From contig JBCCGG010000003.1 of NCBI GenBank assembly GCA_039029395.1, positions 163,891 through 227,890 of the forward strand: a stretch of DNA of 64,000 nucleotides. The letters are read 5' to 3'. Positions 28,281 to 36,848 of the stretch are shown piece by piece; positions within the stretch are counted from its first letter, which is position 1, and the number at the start of each line of letters is the position of its first letter. The stretch is from JBCCGG01 sp039029395. GTDB taxonomy: Bacteria > Pseudomonadota > Alphaproteobacteria > Kiloniellales > JAKSDN01. The notes under the pieces are model-generated. The model saw only the letters and a list, made by a program, of their open reading frames with translations, ran no database searches and had not been told where the DNA came from. The position numbers and the translations under genes are program-made.

Positions 28281-29408
28281 ATGCCCCGTCAGACACAGCA
28301 CATCGACCTGCCCTCGCCCGGCCCCGGCACCTCGAGCCGCCTGACGGTGCACCGCTACGGCACGCCCGGCGCCCGGCCCAAAGCCTATCTCCAGGCCTCG
28401 CTACACGCCGACGAGATCCCGGCCATGCTGGTGCTGCATCACCTGCTGCAAATGCTCGAGGGGGCCGAAATACTGGGCGAGATCGTCGCCGTGCCCTATG
28501 CCAACCCGATCGGTCTGACTCAGTTCGTCAACGGTGAGCACCTGGGTCGCTTCGCGCTCGCCGGGTCCGGCAACTTCAACCGCGCCTGGCCGGATCTGCT
28601 GGACCAGGTCGACGAGCAGGTCGCGGGCAAGCTGGGTGTCGACGGCGCCACCAACGTGGCCCTGATTCGCCAAGCCGTGGTGGAAACACTGAGCCAGCGC
28701 GAGGCCGCTTCCCAGCTCGACGCCATGCGATTGGCGCTCTCCAAGGACGCGGCCGATGCCGACATCGTGTTCGACATGCATTGCGACGACGAAGCGCTCT
28801 TGCACCTCTATGCCATTCCAGAGCAGCGCGATCAGGCAACAGCCCTGGCCGCCGACATGGGCTGCGAGGTGATACTGCTGAACGGGCCCTCGGGCGGCGA
28901 TCCCTTCGAGGAGGTCTGGTCGACCCTCTGGACTCGCCTGGCCGAGCGCCATCCGGACCATCCGATCCCGCCGGCCTGCTTCGCCACGACACTGGAGTAT
29001 CGTGGCACCGGCGACGTCAGCGACGCCCAGGCCAAGCCCGACGCCGAAGCGCTGTTCCGTCACTTCCAGCGCGTCGGCCTGGTCGGCGGCGCGCCCGACG
29101 CCCTGCCTGATACGGCGGTCGTCTGCTACGATCTCAACGCGGTCGACGTCGTCCGGACCGCGGGCGGCGGCATTTTGAGCTACCGGGCCGCGCTCGGCGA
29201 GACGGTCGAGCCGGGCCAGGTGATCGCCGATCTGATCGACCCGGGCGCGGCCGATCCGACCCAGGCGCGCAGCACGGTCGCCTGCCAGGGTGGCGGCGTG
29301 ATTCTTTCCCTGAAGCACCACAAATACGTCTCGCCCGGCACGCCGATCGCCAAGATCGCCGGCCACGACCCGCTCGACTATCGCACCGGCAATCTCATGT
29401 CCGACTAG
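28281..29408 (+). CDS. Succinylglutamate desuccinylase/aspartoacylase-family metallohydrolase
   Basis: Zinc-dependent deacylase of the AstE/AspA group (M14-like fold). It has 375 residues. The zinc site is HADE near residue 43 and the later histidine of FDMHCDDEALL near residue 161. PYANPIGLTQFVNG and GNFNRAWPD are typical of the family. A C-terminal beta-rich part (residues about 280-370) contains GETVEPGQVIADLIDP, resembling a biotinyl/lipoyl-like barrel, which this family also has. Substrates range over N-acyl amino acids; none can be assigned. The gene stands alone, with AAAGG eight bases before the ATG. Confidence 0.85.
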   Translation: MPRQTQHIDLPSPGPGTSSRLTVHRYGTPGARPKAYLQASLHADEIPAMLVLHHLLQMLEGAEILGEIVAVPYANPIGLTQFVNGEHLGRFALAGSGNFNRAWPDLLDQVDEQVAGKLGVDGATNVALIRQAVVETLSQREAASQLDAMRLALSKDAADADIVFDMHCDDEALLHLYAIPEQRDQATALAADMGCEVILLNGPSGGDPFEEVWSTLWTRLAERHPDHPIPPACFATTLEYRGTGDVSDAQAKPDAEALFRHFQRVGLVGGAPDALPDTAVVCYDLNAVDVVRTAGGGILSYRAALGETVEPGQVIADLIDPGAADPTQARSTVACQGGGVILSLKHHKYVSPGTPIAKIAGHDPLDYRTGNLMSD

Positions 29409-29428
29409 GGCGCGCTAATTCCGGCAGC

Positions 29429-29457
29429 TTGACGCCGTCACCGTTTAGGCCTATAGA
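29429..29457 (+). promoter_or_regulatory. Strong sigma-70-type promoter of the MATE leader
   Basis: TTGACG (29429-29434), a 17-base spacer and TATAGA (29452-29457) are close to consensus at optimal spacing. The expected transcription start is about 29464, exactly the A of a small ORF's ATG, implying a leaderless transcript. It is the best promoter match found in the window. Confidence 0.7.
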
Positions 29458-29463
29458 ACCGCC

Positions 29464-29541
29464 ATGCAAACCGCGAGCCACATCATTCTGATGGCGCGAA
29501 CCAGCGCCTTCTTCGCCGCCCCGGTCGGTGCCGGGGCGTAG
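29464..29541 (+). CDS. Putative leaderless leader peptide upstream of the MATE exporter
   Basis: A 25-codon ORF (begins MQTASHIILM, ends in a Gly/Ala-rich tail) starts where the transcript is predicted to begin and has no ribosome site. Its TAG stop is one base before a 9-bp GC-rich hairpin. This geometry (promoter, start-site ATG, short ORF, alternative RNA stems, then the structural gene) resembles leader-peptide attenuators such as the alphaproteobacterial trp leader, which is also leaderless. The peptide matches no leader I know. Ile-Ile-Leu-Met codons in the middle could be sensed. Translation is unproven. Confidence 0.5.
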   Translation: MQTASHIILMARTSAFFAAPVGAGA

Positions 29542-29542
29542 C

Positions 29543-29689
29543 GCGCGCTCGCCTTTTTCCTGAGAATTTTTCTTCGGGTTTCGAGCGCGCCGCCAAGCGG
29601 ATGCGGCTCAATCCCGTGACATGATCACACCTCTGTCCCAGCTTCGGGACAGCCCCCCGCATCCGAACGATCTTTCCCCCAGATTTGGG
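29543..29689 (+). promoter_or_regulatory. Structured 5' leader of the MATE gene (three perfect stems)
   Basis: Stem 1 pairs GCGCGCTCG (29543-29551) with 29582-29590. Stem 2 pairs CGGATGCGG (29598-29606) with 29657-29665. Stem 3, inside stem 2, pairs CTGTCCC (29633-29639) with 29646-29652 around a six-base loop. A small CCCA/TGGG hairpin (29678-29689) covers the only G-rich sequence before the MATE start. None is followed by a clean U-run, so control would more likely act on translation or Rho access than as an intrinsic terminator. Confidence 0.6.
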
Positions 29690-29699
29690 TTTCGTTTCG

Positions 29700-31115
29700 A
29701 TGCAACAGTATCTCGCTTCCAGCTTTCGTCCCCGTCTAGACGGGATCTTCAGCCCCTGGGCCGCCTGGTGGACTGAGGCCGCGGCGCAGCTGCGCCTGGC
29801 ACTGCCTCTGGCGCTCGGCGAGCTCTCCTTCGTGGTGATCACCACCACGGATCTCTTGATGATGGGCTGGCTGGGCCCCGAGCCCCTGGCGGCCGGTTCC
29901 TTGGGCTTGAACACCCTGTGGCTGTTTCTGTTCTTTAGCTTCGGGGTCATCTCGGCCGTCGGACCGCTTTGCGCCCAAGCCCTGGGCGCCCGCTCGCCAC
30001 GCGCGGTGCGCAGAACCTTTCGCCAAGGCTTTTGGGTCGCGCTCTGCCTTTCGGTGCCGACCGTCCTGGTCCTGTGGCAGTGCCGTTGGATCCTGATCGC
30101 CCTTGGCCAGGACCCGGCCTTGGCCGCCCTAGCCGAGCCCTACATGCGCGCCCTGGTGTTCGGCCTGCCGGCCGCATTCTGCACCGCGGTGTTGTGGGAG
30201 TTCTGCGCCGCGCACTCGCGACCCAGGGCGCCAATGGTCTTGGCGGGCTTGGGCATCGGGGTCAATGCGGTGGCCGACTACTTTTTGATGTTCGGCTTCT
30301 CGGGCTGGCCTGGGCTCGGCCTGGTGGGTGCCGGCGTCGCCAGCGCGCTGGTCAACTGGTTCATCTTTCTCTCCTTGCTGACCTTCGTACTGCGCGATCG
30401 GCGATTCCGGCGCTATCGGGTGGCGGCGCGTTTCTGGCGGCCCGATTGGCCGCGCTTCCGAGAGATTTTCTCGGTCGGGACGCCCCTGGGCTTGGGGTTC
30501 TTGGCGGAGATGGGCTTCTTCGCGACCACCACGTTCCTGGTCGGCCGCCTCGGGGCGGAGGCTTTGGCGGCCCACGCCATCGCCCTGCAGTTGACCGGCG
30601 TTGCGATCATGATTCCCAGCGGCCTGTCCCAGGCGGCAACCGTGCGCGTCGGATATGCCGTGGGTGCCCGCACCCGCGAGGCGATCGGTCAGGCCGGCTG
30701 GACGGCCCTGGGTCTGGGCACGGTCTACATGGTCCTGGTAGCCGTGGTTTTTCTGCTTTTCGGTCAAGACCTGGTCGGTCTCTTCCTAGACCAAACCGGC
30801 GGACCGGAGGTCGTCGCCATGGGCGGAACGCTGTTGCTGATCGCAGCCGGGTTCCAAGTGTTCGACGGCGGCCAGACGATCCTCCATGGCGCCCTGATCG
30901 GCCTCAAGGACACCCGTGCGCCGATGATCCTGGCGATCTTCGGCTATTGGGGCATCGGCGTGGCCGCCGCATGGGGCCTTAGCTTCCACGGCGGGCTCGG
31001 CGCGCCCGGGGTTTGGTTTGGCGTGACCGCGGCCTTGGCGGTGGTCTTCACGCTCATGCTGCTGCGCTGGCGCCAGCGACTCGTCGCGATCGCCAAGTCG
31101 CTTAAGCAATCGTGA
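29700..31115 (+). CDS. MATE-family multidrug/Na+(H+) antiporter (NorM-like)
   Basis: Inner-membrane exporter with two bundles of six helices, expelling cationic drugs or metabolites in exchange for Na+ or H+. It has 471 residues and about 12 hydrophobic segments. LALPLALGELSFVVITTTDLLMMGWLG in helix 1, the GALSPRAVR-like loop (ALGARSPRAVRRTFRQG) and GLKDTRAPM in the C-terminal half match MatE domains. The start at ATG 29700 has only a weak, possibly hidden, ribosome site, which fits control by the leader. TTG 29685 is an alternative. Confidence 0.92.
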   Translation: MQQYLASSFRPRLDGIFSPWAAWWTEAAAQLRLALPLALGELSFVVITTTDLLMMGWLGPEPLAAGSLGLNTLWLFLFFSFGVISAVGPLCAQALGARSPRAVRRTFRQGFWVALCLSVPTVLVLWQCRWILIALGQDPALAALAEPYMRALVFGLPAAFCTAVLWEFCAAHSRPRAPMVLAGLGIGVNAVADYFLMFGFSGWPGLGLVGAGVASALVNWFIFLSLLTFVLRDRRFRRYRVAARFWRPDWPRFREIFSVGTPLGLGFLAEMGFFATTTFLVGRLGAEALAAHAIALQLTGVAIMIPSGLSQAATVRVGYAVGARTREAIGQAGWTALGLGTVYMVLVAVVFLLFGQDLVGLFLDQTGGPEVVAMGGTLLLIAAGFQVFDGGQTILHGALIGLKDTRAPMILAIFGYWGIGVAAAWGLSFHGGLGAPGVWFGVTAALAVVFTLMLLRWRQRLVAIAKSLKQS

Positions 31116-31150
31116 AGCCGTGTCGTCAAGAAATGTGCTAGGCTGCATGG

Positions 31151-32119
31151 ATGACCTTCAGGAAAGCGCTCCTTGCCCTCTGCTTGATCGTCCTGCTCGC
31201 GCCCTGGCCGGGCTGGGCGGCCCCGCTTGATGCAATCGTCGCGGTACGCGCCGAGATCCCGGGAGACGCCCGCACGGCGGGGGTGCTCGGGGTCGAGCGC
31301 CGGGGCTCCGGCGTGATCATCGACGATGACGGGCTGGTGGTGACCATCGGCTACCTGATCCTGGAAGCCGACCAGGTCGAGATCGAGCTGAGCGACAAAC
31401 GGGTGCTGCCGGCCGAGGTTCTGGCCTACGACTACGATACCGGCTTCGGCCTGCTGCGGCCCCAGGTCAACCCGGGCATCGCGCCGCTCGCGCTCGGCGA
31501 TTCGACAGGGCTTGCCGATCAGACCCAGGTGCTGGTGGTCAGCGCCGACAAGGCGGAGCCGGCCATGCCGGCCTATGTGGTCTCGCGCCGGGACTTCGCG
31601 GGCTACTGGGAGTATCTGCTGCCCGACGCGATCTTCACCGCGCCGCCCTACCGCAACTACGGCGGTGCCGGGCTGATCGGCCGGGGCGGCGAGCTCTTGG
31701 GCATCGGCTCGCTGTTCGTCGGCGATGCGATCGCGGACAGCACCCTGCCAGGGAACATGTTCGTGCCGATCGAGGCGCTCAAGCCGATCCTGGCCGAGCT
31801 AGTCGACCACGGCCGGGCCCAGGGTCCGGTGCGTCCCTGGCTCGGGATCTACGGCGCGGAGGAGCGCAGCCGCGTCTTCGTCAACCGGGTCGCGCCCGAG
31901 GGGCCGGCGGCGGCGGCCGGGCTGCTGGTCGACGACCTGATCGTCGCGGTCGAGGACCAACCGGTCGGCACGCTCGACGATTTCTACCGGGCGGTCTGGT
32001 CGCTCGGCGAGGCCGGCGTGACCGTGCCTCTGACACTTCTGCGCGGCGCCGACCTGGTGACCGTCGAGATCCGCTCCGGCGACCGCTACGATTACTTGAA
32101 GCTCCACCCGAGCCACTGA
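31151..32119 (+). CDS. HtrA-like PDZ protein with degenerate protease domain
   Basis: A 322-residue exported protein: signal peptide (cleavage about residue 24, after GWAA), a trypsin-like fold (about 28-215) and one PDZ domain (about 228-310, PWLGIYGAEERSRVFVNRV). The fold aligns well with HtrA/DegP (GSGVIIDDDGLVVT; GELLGIGSL), but the triad is gone: Tyr68 replaces His (IGYLI for NNHVI), Gly98 replaces Asp (TGFGLL for TDLALL), and Tyr170 replaces Ser (RNYGG for GNSGG). It is therefore probably a non-proteolytic periplasmic chaperone or binding protein. It stands between the MATE gene and the DUF294 fusion. Confidence 0.85.
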   Translation: MTFRKALLALCLIVLLAPWPGWAAPLDAIVAVRAEIPGDARTAGVLGVERRGSGVIIDDDGLVVTIGYLILEADQVEIELSDKRVLPAEVLAYDYDTGFGLLRPQVNPGIAPLALGDSTGLADQTQVLVVSADKAEPAMPAYVVSRRDFAGYWEYLLPDAIFTAPPYRNYGGAGLIGRGGELLGIGSLFVGDAIADSTLPGNMFVPIEALKPILAELVDHGRAQGPVRPWLGIYGAEERSRVFVNRVAPEGPAAAAGLLVDDLIVAVEDQPVGTLDDFYRAVWSLGEAGVTVPLTLLRGADLVTVEIRSGDRYDYLKLHPSH

Positions 32120-32208
32120 GCCCCGCCGACAAGGCGCAGCCTCCATGGATTCGCCCCCGGCTTCCCGCTAAGCTGCCTTCAGCTGAAGCTGACTTTGGGG
32201 GCAAGCGC

Positions 32209-34314
32209 ATGTTGGCTGAACTGAACGCGACGCCCTTGACGGCGCTGGAAGCCGTCGCCTTGGACACCGAAACCACGGGCCTGGACGCGAGCAAAGACCG
32301 AGTGGTTCAGCTCGGCGCGATCGGCATCCGGGGCAGAACGCTGCGCGAGGACGACCGATTCGAGACCCTGGTCAATCCCGGCGTCAAGATCCCCAAGTTG
32401 GCCTCCTCGATCCACGGCATCTACGACGAGGATCTGGTCTCGGCGCCGACGCCCGGGCCGGCCCTGAAATCCCTGGTCGAGTTCATCGGGCCCAGGGTCA
32501 TCATCGGCTACTCGATCGCCTTCGATCTGCGCATCCTGAGCCGCGAGGCGGCGGCCACGGAGCGGGTTTGGCCGAACTACCGGGCACTCGACGTGCGGCC
32601 CCTGGCGCTTGCCGTGGCGCCCTCCCTGGCCGACTACAGCCTGGAGACGGTCTGCGCCTGGCTCGAGGTGGAGAACACCCGGCGTCACTCGGCGATGGGC
32701 GACGCGGTGGCCACGGCCGAGGTCTTCATTCGCCTCCTGCCTCTGTTGAGGGAGCGCAAGATCCGCACCCTGGCCGAGGCCGAGGCGGTGTGCCGGACCG
32801 TCGAGGAGCGCGAGTCGATCGAGCACGACCCGGCCTTGGACCGCGCCTACAGCACCGCCGACCAAGAGGAGCTGCAGGCCTTCCGCAACCTGGACAGCTA
32901 CCCCTTCTCCCATCACATTGGGGACGTCATGTCGTCGCCGGCGCTCAAGATCGACGGCGATAGCCGGGTGATCGACGCGCTTGAGCTGCTGCTCACCAGG
33001 CACACCTCCTCGGTCTTCGTCGAGGTCCCGGACGGCCCCTTCGGCATCGTCACCGAGCGCGATCTCTTACGCGCCTTGGGGGACGGTCAAGCCGCCTCCT
33101 TCAACAAGAAGCTCAAGGACATCATGAAGTCGCCGGTCCATTCGGTGCGCGCGGACGATCTCATGTACCGGGCGATCGGGCGCCTCGACCGCATCGGGGT
33201 GCGTCATCTGGCCGTGGTCGACCATGAAGACGCCCTGGTCGGCGCGGTGACGACCCACAATCTGCTGCGCCACCGGGCGCTCGCGGCCATGACCCTCGGC
33301 GACGAGATCGAGGCCGCGCGCGACGAGACCGACCTCGGCCAGGCCTGGTCGAAGGTCTCGGCCGTGGCCCGCTCCCTGCAGGACCAGGAGGTCCGGGTCG
33401 ACCTGATCACCAACGTGATCAGCTCGGAGATCCGCGCGCTGACCGAAAAGGCTGCCCTGGTCGGCGAGGCCCGGCTCCTGGAGGCGGGCCAAGGCGCGCC
33501 GCCCTATCCCTATTGCGTCTTGGTGCTGGGCTCGGCGGGGCGCGGCGAGAGCATGATCTCTGCCGATCAGGACAATGCCATCATCGTCGCCGCCGAGCAG
33601 CTCAGCCCGGACGAGGATGCCTGGTACGAAGCCCTGGGCGGGCACATGGCAGACATTCTCGACGGCGTCGGCGTGGTCTATTGCCAGGGCGGTGTGATGG
33701 CGAAGAACGCCGCCTGGCGGCGCAGCAGAACCGCCTGGCGGGCGGAGATCGAGACCTGGGTCAACCGCCAGGATCCCGATTCCCTGCTGTTCGTCGACAT
33801 CTTCTATGACGCCATCACGGTCCACGGCGACGAGGATCTGGGGCGCCAGGTTTGGGAAGAGGCCTTCGACCTGGGCAGCCATTCGCCCAGCTTCCTCAGG
33901 GCCCTCGAGGGCACCATGGCGAGCTGGCGGGCGCCCTTGGGCCTGCTCGGCAATTTTCAGACCGGGTCGGATGAACGGGTCGATCTCAAGCTGCGAGGGC
34001 TTTTTCCGATCGTGGCGGCCGCGCGCATCCTCTCGATCAAGACCAACACGCCGGCGCGCAGCACGGCCGAGCGAATCCGCAATGCGGCCGCCGCCGGGGC
34101 GATCTCGGAGAGCGCCGCCCAGTCCCTGGAGCGCGCCTACGGCACCATCATGGCGGCGATCCTCCAGCAGCAGCTGCTCGACGTGGAGGCGGGCCGCAGC
34201 CCGGGCCCGCGGGTCAATCCCGGAATCCTCGACAAGCACCACCAGAAGGCGCTGAAAGACGCGATCAAACAGTCCGGCGAAGCGGTTCAGCTGGTGCGCG
34301 AGGGTATGTTCTAA
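32209..34314 (+). CDS. DnaQ-like exonuclease / CBS pair / DUF294 nucleotidyltransferase fusion
   Basis: A 701-residue multidomain cytosolic protein. Residues 1-180 form a DEDDh 3'-5' exonuclease with intact residues: Asp19 and Glu21 (DTETTGL), Asp106 (IAFDLRIL), His160 and Asp165 (HSAMGDA). Two CBS domains occupy about 236-355. A DUF294 nucleotidyltransferase-like domain follows at about 380-550, with GSAGRGES (441-448) and DQDN (453-456), then the DUF294 C-terminal substrate-binding domain. Proteins of this kind commonly sit beside VC_2705-type sodium:solute symporters, as here. The CBS pair suggests sensing of an adenine nucleotide. A regulatory or signalling role is an inference. Confidence 0.9.
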   Translation: MLAELNATPLTALEAVALDTETTGLDASKDRVVQLGAIGIRGRTLREDDRFETLVNPGVKIPKLASSIHGIYDEDLVSAPTPGPALKSLVEFIGPRVIIGYSIAFDLRILSREAAATERVWPNYRALDVRPLALAVAPSLADYSLETVCAWLEVENTRRHSAMGDAVATAEVFIRLLPLLRERKIRTLAEAEAVCRTVEERESIEHDPALDRAYSTADQEELQAFRNLDSYPFSHHIGDVMSSPALKIDGDSRVIDALELLLTRHTSSVFVEVPDGPFGIVTERDLLRALGDGQAASFNKKLKDIMKSPVHSVRADDLMYRAIGRLDRIGVRHLAVVDHEDALVGAVTTHNLLRHRALAAMTLGDEIEAARDETDLGQAWSKVSAVARSLQDQEVRVDLITNVISSEIRALTEKAALVGEARLLEAGQGAPPYPYCVLVLGSAGRGESMISADQDNAIIVAAEQLSPDEDAWYEALGGHMADILDGVGVVYCQGGVMAKNAAWRRSRTAWRAEIETWVNRQDPDSLLFVDIFYDAITVHGDEDLGRQVWEEAFDLGSHSPSFLRALEGTMASWRAPLGLLGNFQTGSDERVDLKLRGLFPIVAAARILSIKTNTPARSTAERIRNAAAAGAISESAAQSLERAYGTIMAAILQQQLLDVEAGRSPGPRVNPGILDKHHQKALKDAIKQSGEAVQLVREGMF

Positions 34315-34327
34315 GCGAGCCGGCGCG

Positions 34328-34669
34328 TCAGCCGAAGATCGCGTAAATCATGCGCGCGATGTCGCTTTCCAAGGGGAACGACAGCATGCCCATGACCGAA
34401 TAGCCCAGCAGCCAGGGCATGACGTAGAAGCGGAAGATAAAGAAGAACCAAGCAACGTAGAGCGGTACCAAGGGCTCCAGCAGAAAGCTCGGCGTGATCG
34501 GCTTGAAGACCTTGAGGATCGGGTCCGTGATCTTCACGAAGGCCTTCATGAAAAAGAAGTCCGAATCGATCGGCAGGAAGAAGTTCATGGCCGTACGGCC
34601 GATGAGCGTCCACATGATCGCGCCGGTGATGTAATCGATCGCGATCACCCAGATCGGGAAGCCGTCCAT
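34328..34669 (-). CDS. Small integral membrane protein, YggT-like
   Basis: 113 residues with about three hydrophobic segments. The central MKAFVKITDPILKVFKPITPSFLLEP resembles the YggT motif, where a loop of type TDPLLRPIRRLIP links two helices, but the ends differ from classic YggT. It lies convergent to the DUF294 fusion and 80 bases downstream of the symporter, beyond a strong terminator, so it needs its own promoter. Function unknown. Confidence 0.6.
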   Translation of the reverse strand: MDGFPIWVIAIDYITGAIMWTLIGRTAMNFFLPIDSDFFFMKAFVKITDPILKVFKPITPSFLLEPLVPLYVAWFFFIFRFYVMPWLLGYSVMGMLSFPLESDIARMIYAIFG

Positions 34670-34693
34670 CGCTCAGCGCTCGCCCCGGACCTC

Positions 34694-34730
34694 AATAAAA
34701 ACCGGGGGCGGGATAACCTCCCGCCCCCGG
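34694..34730 (-). terminator. Rho-independent terminator of the symporter operon
   Basis: On the minus strand an 11-bp perfect GC stem (34720-34730 with 34702-34712, loop of 7 bases) is followed by TTTTTATT. It lies 19 bases after the symporter stop. It is the clearest intrinsic terminator in the window. Confidence 0.9.
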
Positions 34731-34748
34731 GCAAAACACATGACGATC

Positions 34749-36575
34749 CTAGTGTTCGCGACCGAGAATGGTCGGACCGGTCGGATCGCGTACTTCGTCG
34801 ACCATGGCCTGCATTTCTTCATCAGGCGGTGCTGTCATGAGGCTCACCACGATCATCGCAATCAGGCTTACCGGCATACCGATTATGCCGAAGCGCAGAT
34901 GATCGATGCCGAACCAGGGCTCCATGGCGCCTGTGTAGACCATGTAGAGGTACCAGGTGCCGACTGCGAAGCCACCAACCATGCCGGCTATGGCACCGGC
35001 TCGATTGGCCCGTTTCCACCAGATCCCGAGGACCAAGGGGAAGAACAGACCCGAGCAAGCGAAGCAGAAGGCCCAGGCCACCGCGCCGAGGATACCGGTG
35101 AGCTTCAAACTGGCCACCAAGGCGGCCGTGGCACCGATCACCACCAGCAGAACGCGCGCCACCATGAGCCGGATCTTCGTATCCGCCTTGGGATCGATGA
35201 TCTTGTAGTAGAGGTCATGGCTGAGCGCGTTGGCGATCGCCAGCAGCAGCCCGTCGGCGGTCGACATGGCAGCCGCCATGCCGCCGGCAGCCACCAGACC
35301 GGAGATCACGTAGGGCAGACCTGCGATTTCCGGCGTGGCGAGCACCACGATGTCCGGCCGCATGAAGAACTCGTTTAGCTGGACGACACCGTCGTTGTTT
35401 TGGTCGGCCACGGCGAGCATGCCGACCTCGCTCCAGTTCTTCACCCAATCCAGATTGGACACCGTTTCGTAGGCCTGTCCAATCACCGCCGTGGGCAAGG
35501 TCGGGTCAAGCAGCTGCAGCTTGGTCAAAGTGGCCAGCGCCGGCGCCGTGCAGTAGAGCAGGAAAATGAAGAACAGCGACCAGCCGACCGACTTGCGCGC
35601 GGCACGCACCGACGGCGTGGTGAAATAGCGCATCAGGATGTGCGGCAATGAAGCCGTGCCGGCCATCATGCAAAGCGCCAGGGTTACGAACTTCCAGGAA
35701 TCGAAGCCGCCCTTCGGATCGAAGTGGGCCGTCGTCAAAACTTTGACGCCCGCAACGCTCTCTGCTGCCGGGTGCAGTCCGAATTGCCCTTCCAGCTCGG
35801 CAATCCGCTGCGCGGCTTCTCCGTAGCTGAAATGGGGAATGACGCCGAAGCCCTGGGCATTGGACATCCAGATCACCGGCACCAGGTAGGCGATGATCAG
35901 CACAATGTACTGGGCCACCTGAGTCCAGGTCACGCCGCGCATACCGCCGAGCATGGAGCAAAGCAGAATGCCCAAGAGGCCGAACCACACGCCGATCTCG
36001 AAAGGAATGCCGAGCGCGCGGGAGGCGATCGTTCCCGTGGCATTGATCTGGGCGGTCACGTAAGTGAAGGACGCGACCACGAGCACCACGACCGCGCAGA
36101 AGCGCGCCGTGTTCCCGCCGTAGCGGGTGCCGATGAAATCCGGCACGGTGTAGCAGCCGAACTTCCGAAGGTATGGCGCCATCAGGGCATTGACCAGCAC
36201 ATAGCCGCCGGTCCAGCCGATCACGAAGCCCAGATAGGGATAGCCGCCGAAATAGATGCCGCCGGCCAGGGCCACGAAGGAGGCGCCGGACATCCAGTCC
36301 GCAGCGGTTGCCATGCCATTGTAGAGGGCCGGAACCTGGCGTCCGGCCACATAGTAGGCATCGACCTGCATGGTCCGTGACAGCCAGCCGATACCGGCGT
36401 AGATGGCGATGGTGAACAAGAGGAACAGGATGCCGATGGTCTTTGCCCCGACGCCCACTTGTTCCAAAAGGGCCATGAGAAGGAAAAATCCCAGGAACCC
36501 CAAAGTGTAAAATCCATAGACCTTGCCGAGATTGTCCAGGAAGGCCGATCCGCGATCTGATTCTTTCATTGCCAT
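34749..36575 (-). CDS. Sodium:solute symporter large subunit (VC_2705 type, ActP-like)
   Basis: SSS-family inner-membrane transporter that uses the Na+ gradient to import an organic acid such as acetate, lactate or pyruvate. It has 608 residues and about 13 helices. YYVAGRQVPALYNGMATAADWMSGASF near residue 75-100 and SLPHILMRYFTTPSVRAARKS near 309-329 are SSS signatures. GGMAAAMSTADGLLLAIANALSHDLYY follows near residue 433. Between helices an exact EF-hand loop, DQNNDGVVQLNE, occupies residues 391-402. ATG 36575 follows GGAGA. The DUF4212 small subunit is 12 bases upstream, the usual two-gene arrangement. Confidence 0.94.
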   Translation of the reverse strand: MAMKESDRGSAFLDNLGKVYGFYTLGFLGFFLLMALLEQVGVGAKTIGILFLLFTIAIYAGIGWLSRTMQVDAYYVAGRQVPALYNGMATAADWMSGASFVALAGGIYFGGYPYLGFVIGWTGGYVLVNALMAPYLRKFGCYTVPDFIGTRYGGNTARFCAVVVLVVASFTYVTAQINATGTIASRALGIPFEIGVWFGLLGILLCSMLGGMRGVTWTQVAQYIVLIIAYLVPVIWMSNAQGFGVIPHFSYGEAAQRIAELEGQFGLHPAAESVAGVKVLTTAHFDPKGGFDSWKFVTLALCMMAGTASLPHILMRYFTTPSVRAARKSVGWSLFFIFLLYCTAPALATLTKLQLLDPTLPTAVIGQAYETVSNLDWVKNWSEVGMLAVADQNNDGVVQLNEFFMRPDIVVLATPEIAGLPYVISGLVAAGGMAAAMSTADGLLLAIANALSHDLYYKIIDPKADTKIRLMVARVLLVVIGATAALVASLKLTGILGAVAWAFCFACSGLFFPLVLGIWWKRANRAGAIAGMVGGFAVGTWYLYMVYTGAMEPWFGIDHLRFGIIGMPVSLIAMIVVSLMTAPPDEEMQAMVDEVRDPTGPTILGREH

Positions 36576-36587
36576 TTGGGATCTCTC

Positions 36588-36848
36588 CTATTCACCGGAT
36601 CCAAATTCGTCGTCGATCGCATCCTGTCTCAGGTTTTGCACGATGATGAGCAGGACGAAGACGATCAGCGAGCCCTGAACGACGAAGTAGTACCCAAGCT
36701 TGAAGCCCAGGAAGGTGAAAGCGTTGAGATCCTTGGCAAACCACGGCAACACGAACGCGAAGATGAACCAGATTATCAAGACCACAATCGTAAGGTTGCG
36801 CGTCTTTTGCCAATGGATGCGGCGTTTTTCCGATTTATCTGAGGCCAT
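36588..36848 (-). CDS. DUF4212 small subunit of the sodium:solute symporter
   Basis: 86 residues with two hydrophobic helices: NLTIVVLIIWFIFAFVLPWFA, and a second around GYYFVVQGSLIVFVLLIIVQN. HWQKTRNLT before the first helix and LGFKLGYYF before the second are typical of the DUF4212 partner of VC_2705-type symporters. The start has a very strong AGGGGGG ribosome site. It is the first gene of the operon. Upstream on the same strand a TTGACA hexamer lies at 36950-36955, but a good -10 was not found. Confidence 0.93.
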   Translation of the reverse strand: MASDKSEKRRIHWQKTRNLTIVVLIIWFIFAFVLPWFAKDLNAFTFLGFKLGYYFVVQGSLIVFVLLIIVQNLRQDAIDDEFGSGE

